Shown piece after piece: positions 62,824-64,000 of a stretch of DNA of 64,000 bases. The translations under genes and the position numbers were made by a program. The stretch lies in NCBI RefSeq assembly GCF_003967595.1, contig NZ_BIFW01000002.1:124001-188000 (forward strand). The letters run 5' to 3'. Origin of the DNA: Companilactobacillus musae. GTDB lineage: Bacteria > Bacillota > Bacilli > Lactobacillales > Lactobacillaceae. Each line of letters starts with the position of its first letter. Position 1 is the stretch's first letter. A model generated the notes under the pieces. It was given only the letters and a program-made list of their open reading frames with translations. It made no database searches and was not told the origin of the DNA.

Positions 62824-63460
62824 TTTCAATTTCTCCATTTCCGATTCTGATTTTAGCACGAGAATCTTCGATTTCTGTTTCATCATGTGTTACTCGTAAA
62901 ATCGTTAAGCCACGATCGTTGAACTCGTTCAACATACGATGAACAATAGCTTTATTTTCAGCATCAAGACCAGCGGTAACTTCATCAGTTATCAATACTT
63001 CCGGTGGAAAAATCAAATTTCTCAGTAAAGCAATTCTCTGTTTTTCACCACCAGAAACATCATTGACACTCTTATCAATATAAGTTTCGTTAAGATTAAC
63101 CATTTCCAAATAGTTAATAACTTTCATCTCGTCAAAATCTTTTTTACGAACTTCAAAAGGAAAAGATAAGTTGTCTCTAACAGTTTTTCCAAATAAAGTT
63201 GGTTGCTGAAAAGCATAAGAAACTCTCTGACGATATTCAATTGGTTCATAGGAATCAATTGATTTACCATCAAACAAAACTTTTCCACCAGTAGCACTAA
63301 TCATCGAAGCCAAAATACGCATCAAGGTACTTTTCCCACTACCAGAAGGACCGACAACAGTTAAATAATTGCCCTTTTCAACTTCCAAATTGATATGTTT
63401 TAAAATTTTCGTTTCACCGACTTGGTAAGATAGATCTTGAACTTCAAATATATTTTCCAT
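62816..63460 (-). CDS. fetA: ABC iron-export ATPase FetA-like
   Basis: ATP-binding partner of FetB, 214 residues. Walker A is GPSGSGKST, the Q-loop is AFQQPTLFG, the signature VSGGE and Walker B VLITDEVTAGLD. A single ABC domain next to a UPF0014 permease defines the pair. AAGAAGGGG precedes the ATG. It heads the two-gene operon. Confidence 0.88.
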   Translation of the reverse strand: MENIFEVQDLSYQVGETKILKHINLEVEKGNYLTVVGPSGSGKSTLMRILASMISATGGKVLFDGKSIDSYEPIEYRQRVSYAFQQPTLFGKTVRDNLSFPFEVRKKDFDEMKVINYLEMVNLNETYIDKSVNDVSGGEKQRIALLRNLIFPPEVLITDEVTAGLDAENKAIVHRMLNEFNDRGLTILRVTHDETEIEDSRAKIRIGNGEIEND

Positions 63461-63579
63461 AGTCCTACCCCTTCTTTAACCAATTATTATCGCCAACTAT
63501 ACAGTTAAATTCTACCAATAAGCTTGTGAAAAAATAGTCCTTTTTACATAAATAATTATATTGAATTATCAATGGTATT

Positions 63580-63744
63580 TAAGGATGCCGTCCTCCGCGA
63601 CAAAGAAAATTGGGCTGGAACGTAGCGGGCACGGCTTGGAGCCTCTTGGCTTCACCAACAGTCTTCAAGTTCGGCCTTCTACTAAATCTGCAAGGCTCGC
63701 GAATTTAGTAGAATTTCACTACTGAGCCCATTTTCCTTTCGTTC
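63580..63744 (+). repeat. Structured intergenic repeat, copy D
   Basis: 165-bp copy in plus orientation. It shares AAGGATGCCGTCCTC with copy C at the left end, then the core GGCTGGAACG and GGGCAC. P3 is TTCTACTAAAT with ATTTAGTAGAA, and the stem GGGCT pairs with AGCCC. The right outer arm is missing, so this copy seems truncated. It lies upstream of fetA and downstream of the SLAP gene. Confidence 0.8.
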
Positions 63745-63753
63745 ATAAAACAA

Positions 63754-63796
63754 AAAAAACATTGAATACTAATCTTCTTAGTATTCAATGCCATTA
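63754..63796 (-). terminator. Terminator of the SLAP-domain gene
   Basis: CATTGAATACTAA pairs with TTAGTATTCAATG around a short loop and ends in eight T residues on the minus strand, about 70 nt beyond the SLAP gene stop. Confidence 0.85.
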
Positions 63797-63865
63797 ATAA
63801 CTCTCTTGATAGTTAAATTTTTACATTGCTAAAAAATGGTCTTCAACCGCATTATTTGTTTTATA

Positions 63866-64000
63866 TTATCTAACATTATTAACAGGTAACCACTCATTAG
63901 TAGCAACACGATACATCTTTATTCCATTAATTGTTGCAACCTTGTCTGTTTTTAGTGTTAGTGAGGAAATTGTTCTAACAAAGTTTCCTCGATCATCAAA
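63866..64000 (-). CDS. SLAP-domain protein, C-terminal fragment (5' end beyond window)
   Basis: Only the last 44 residues are visible. They read FDDRGNFVRTISSLTLKTDK and then VATINGIKMYRVATNEWLP, ending VNNVR. This looks like the end of a SLAP (lactobacillar S-layer protein-type) domain: the DDRGN turn, a hydrophobic strand, then INGIKMYRVATNEWL. Such domains anchor surface proteins to wall polymers. The N-terminal enzyme or adhesin part lies outside the window. Confidence 0.7.
   Translation of the reverse strand, partial: FDDRGNFVRTISSLTLKTDKVATINGIKMYRVATNEWLPVNNVR

Overview
The window is chromosomal DNA of a low-GC, Gram-positive lactic acid bacterium of the family Lactobacillaceae. The evidence is L-lactate dehydrogenase next to pth-mfd, a type B L31 protein, RNA polymerase delta, MscL, an EF-G/S7/S12 cluster, AT-rich codon use, many TTG starts, and a SLAP (S-layer-type) domain fragment at the right edge. 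A Companilactobacillus-like genus is my best guess but is inference only. No phage, IS element or CRISPR array is visible. The window is mostly conserved housekeeping DNA.

Layout: (1) 1-3126: translation cluster rpsL-rpsG-fusA (fusA cut by the left edge), read leftward from a TTGACA/TATTCT promoter through a foldable leader. (2) 3182-4652: a late competence prepilin peptidase (comC) convergent with an alpha/beta hydrolase. (3) 4762-14938: clpC, then rpoB-rpoC. (4) 15107-15639: tRNA operon Val-Leu-Thr-Gly. (5) 15689-16211: two long structured repeats in opposite orientation. (6) 16260-30886: a long leftward block pth-mfd-yabM-rqcP-divIC-yabR-tilS-hpt-ftsH-hslO-dusB-lysS. (7) 31031-32795: divergent ldh and a CBS-domain protein. 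(8) 33354-39749: alr, acpS, cshA, murF, an MFS exporter and rpmE2. (9) 39829-45796: an ABC-F protein with a leader attenuator, murA, pyrG with a CTP-type attenuator, rpoE and a YwiB-like gene. (10) 45852-50365: lipL-like gene, an HD hydrolase, glpD and mscL. (11) 50535-58785: prs, glmU, purR, veg, rsmA, rnmV, tatD and metG. (12) 58834-63460: a sirtuin, an HExxH protein, a PEBP-like protein, a Ppx/GppA phosphatase and fetAB. A SLAP-domain protein begins at the right edge.

The genes fit together as core metabolism. pth, mfd, rqcP, tilS, yabR, lysS and dusB serve tRNA and translation quality. murA, murF, alr and glmU supply cell-wall precursors. hpt, prs, purR and pyrG handle nucleotides. clpC, ftsH and hslO handle protein quality.

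The most novel signal is a family of four intergenic elements of about 165-200 bp (15689-15858, 16040-16211, 53932-54132, 63580-63744). Each folds as an outer stem closing two inner hairpins. The copies differ by paired, compensatory base changes that keep the stems while short unpaired motifs stay constant. I do not recognise this family. It behaves like a structured RNA or a hairpin-forming mobile repeat. Two leader attenuators (pyrG, ABC-F), a Cys-to-Asp MurA and a sirtuin lacking half its zinc site are secondary points of interest.
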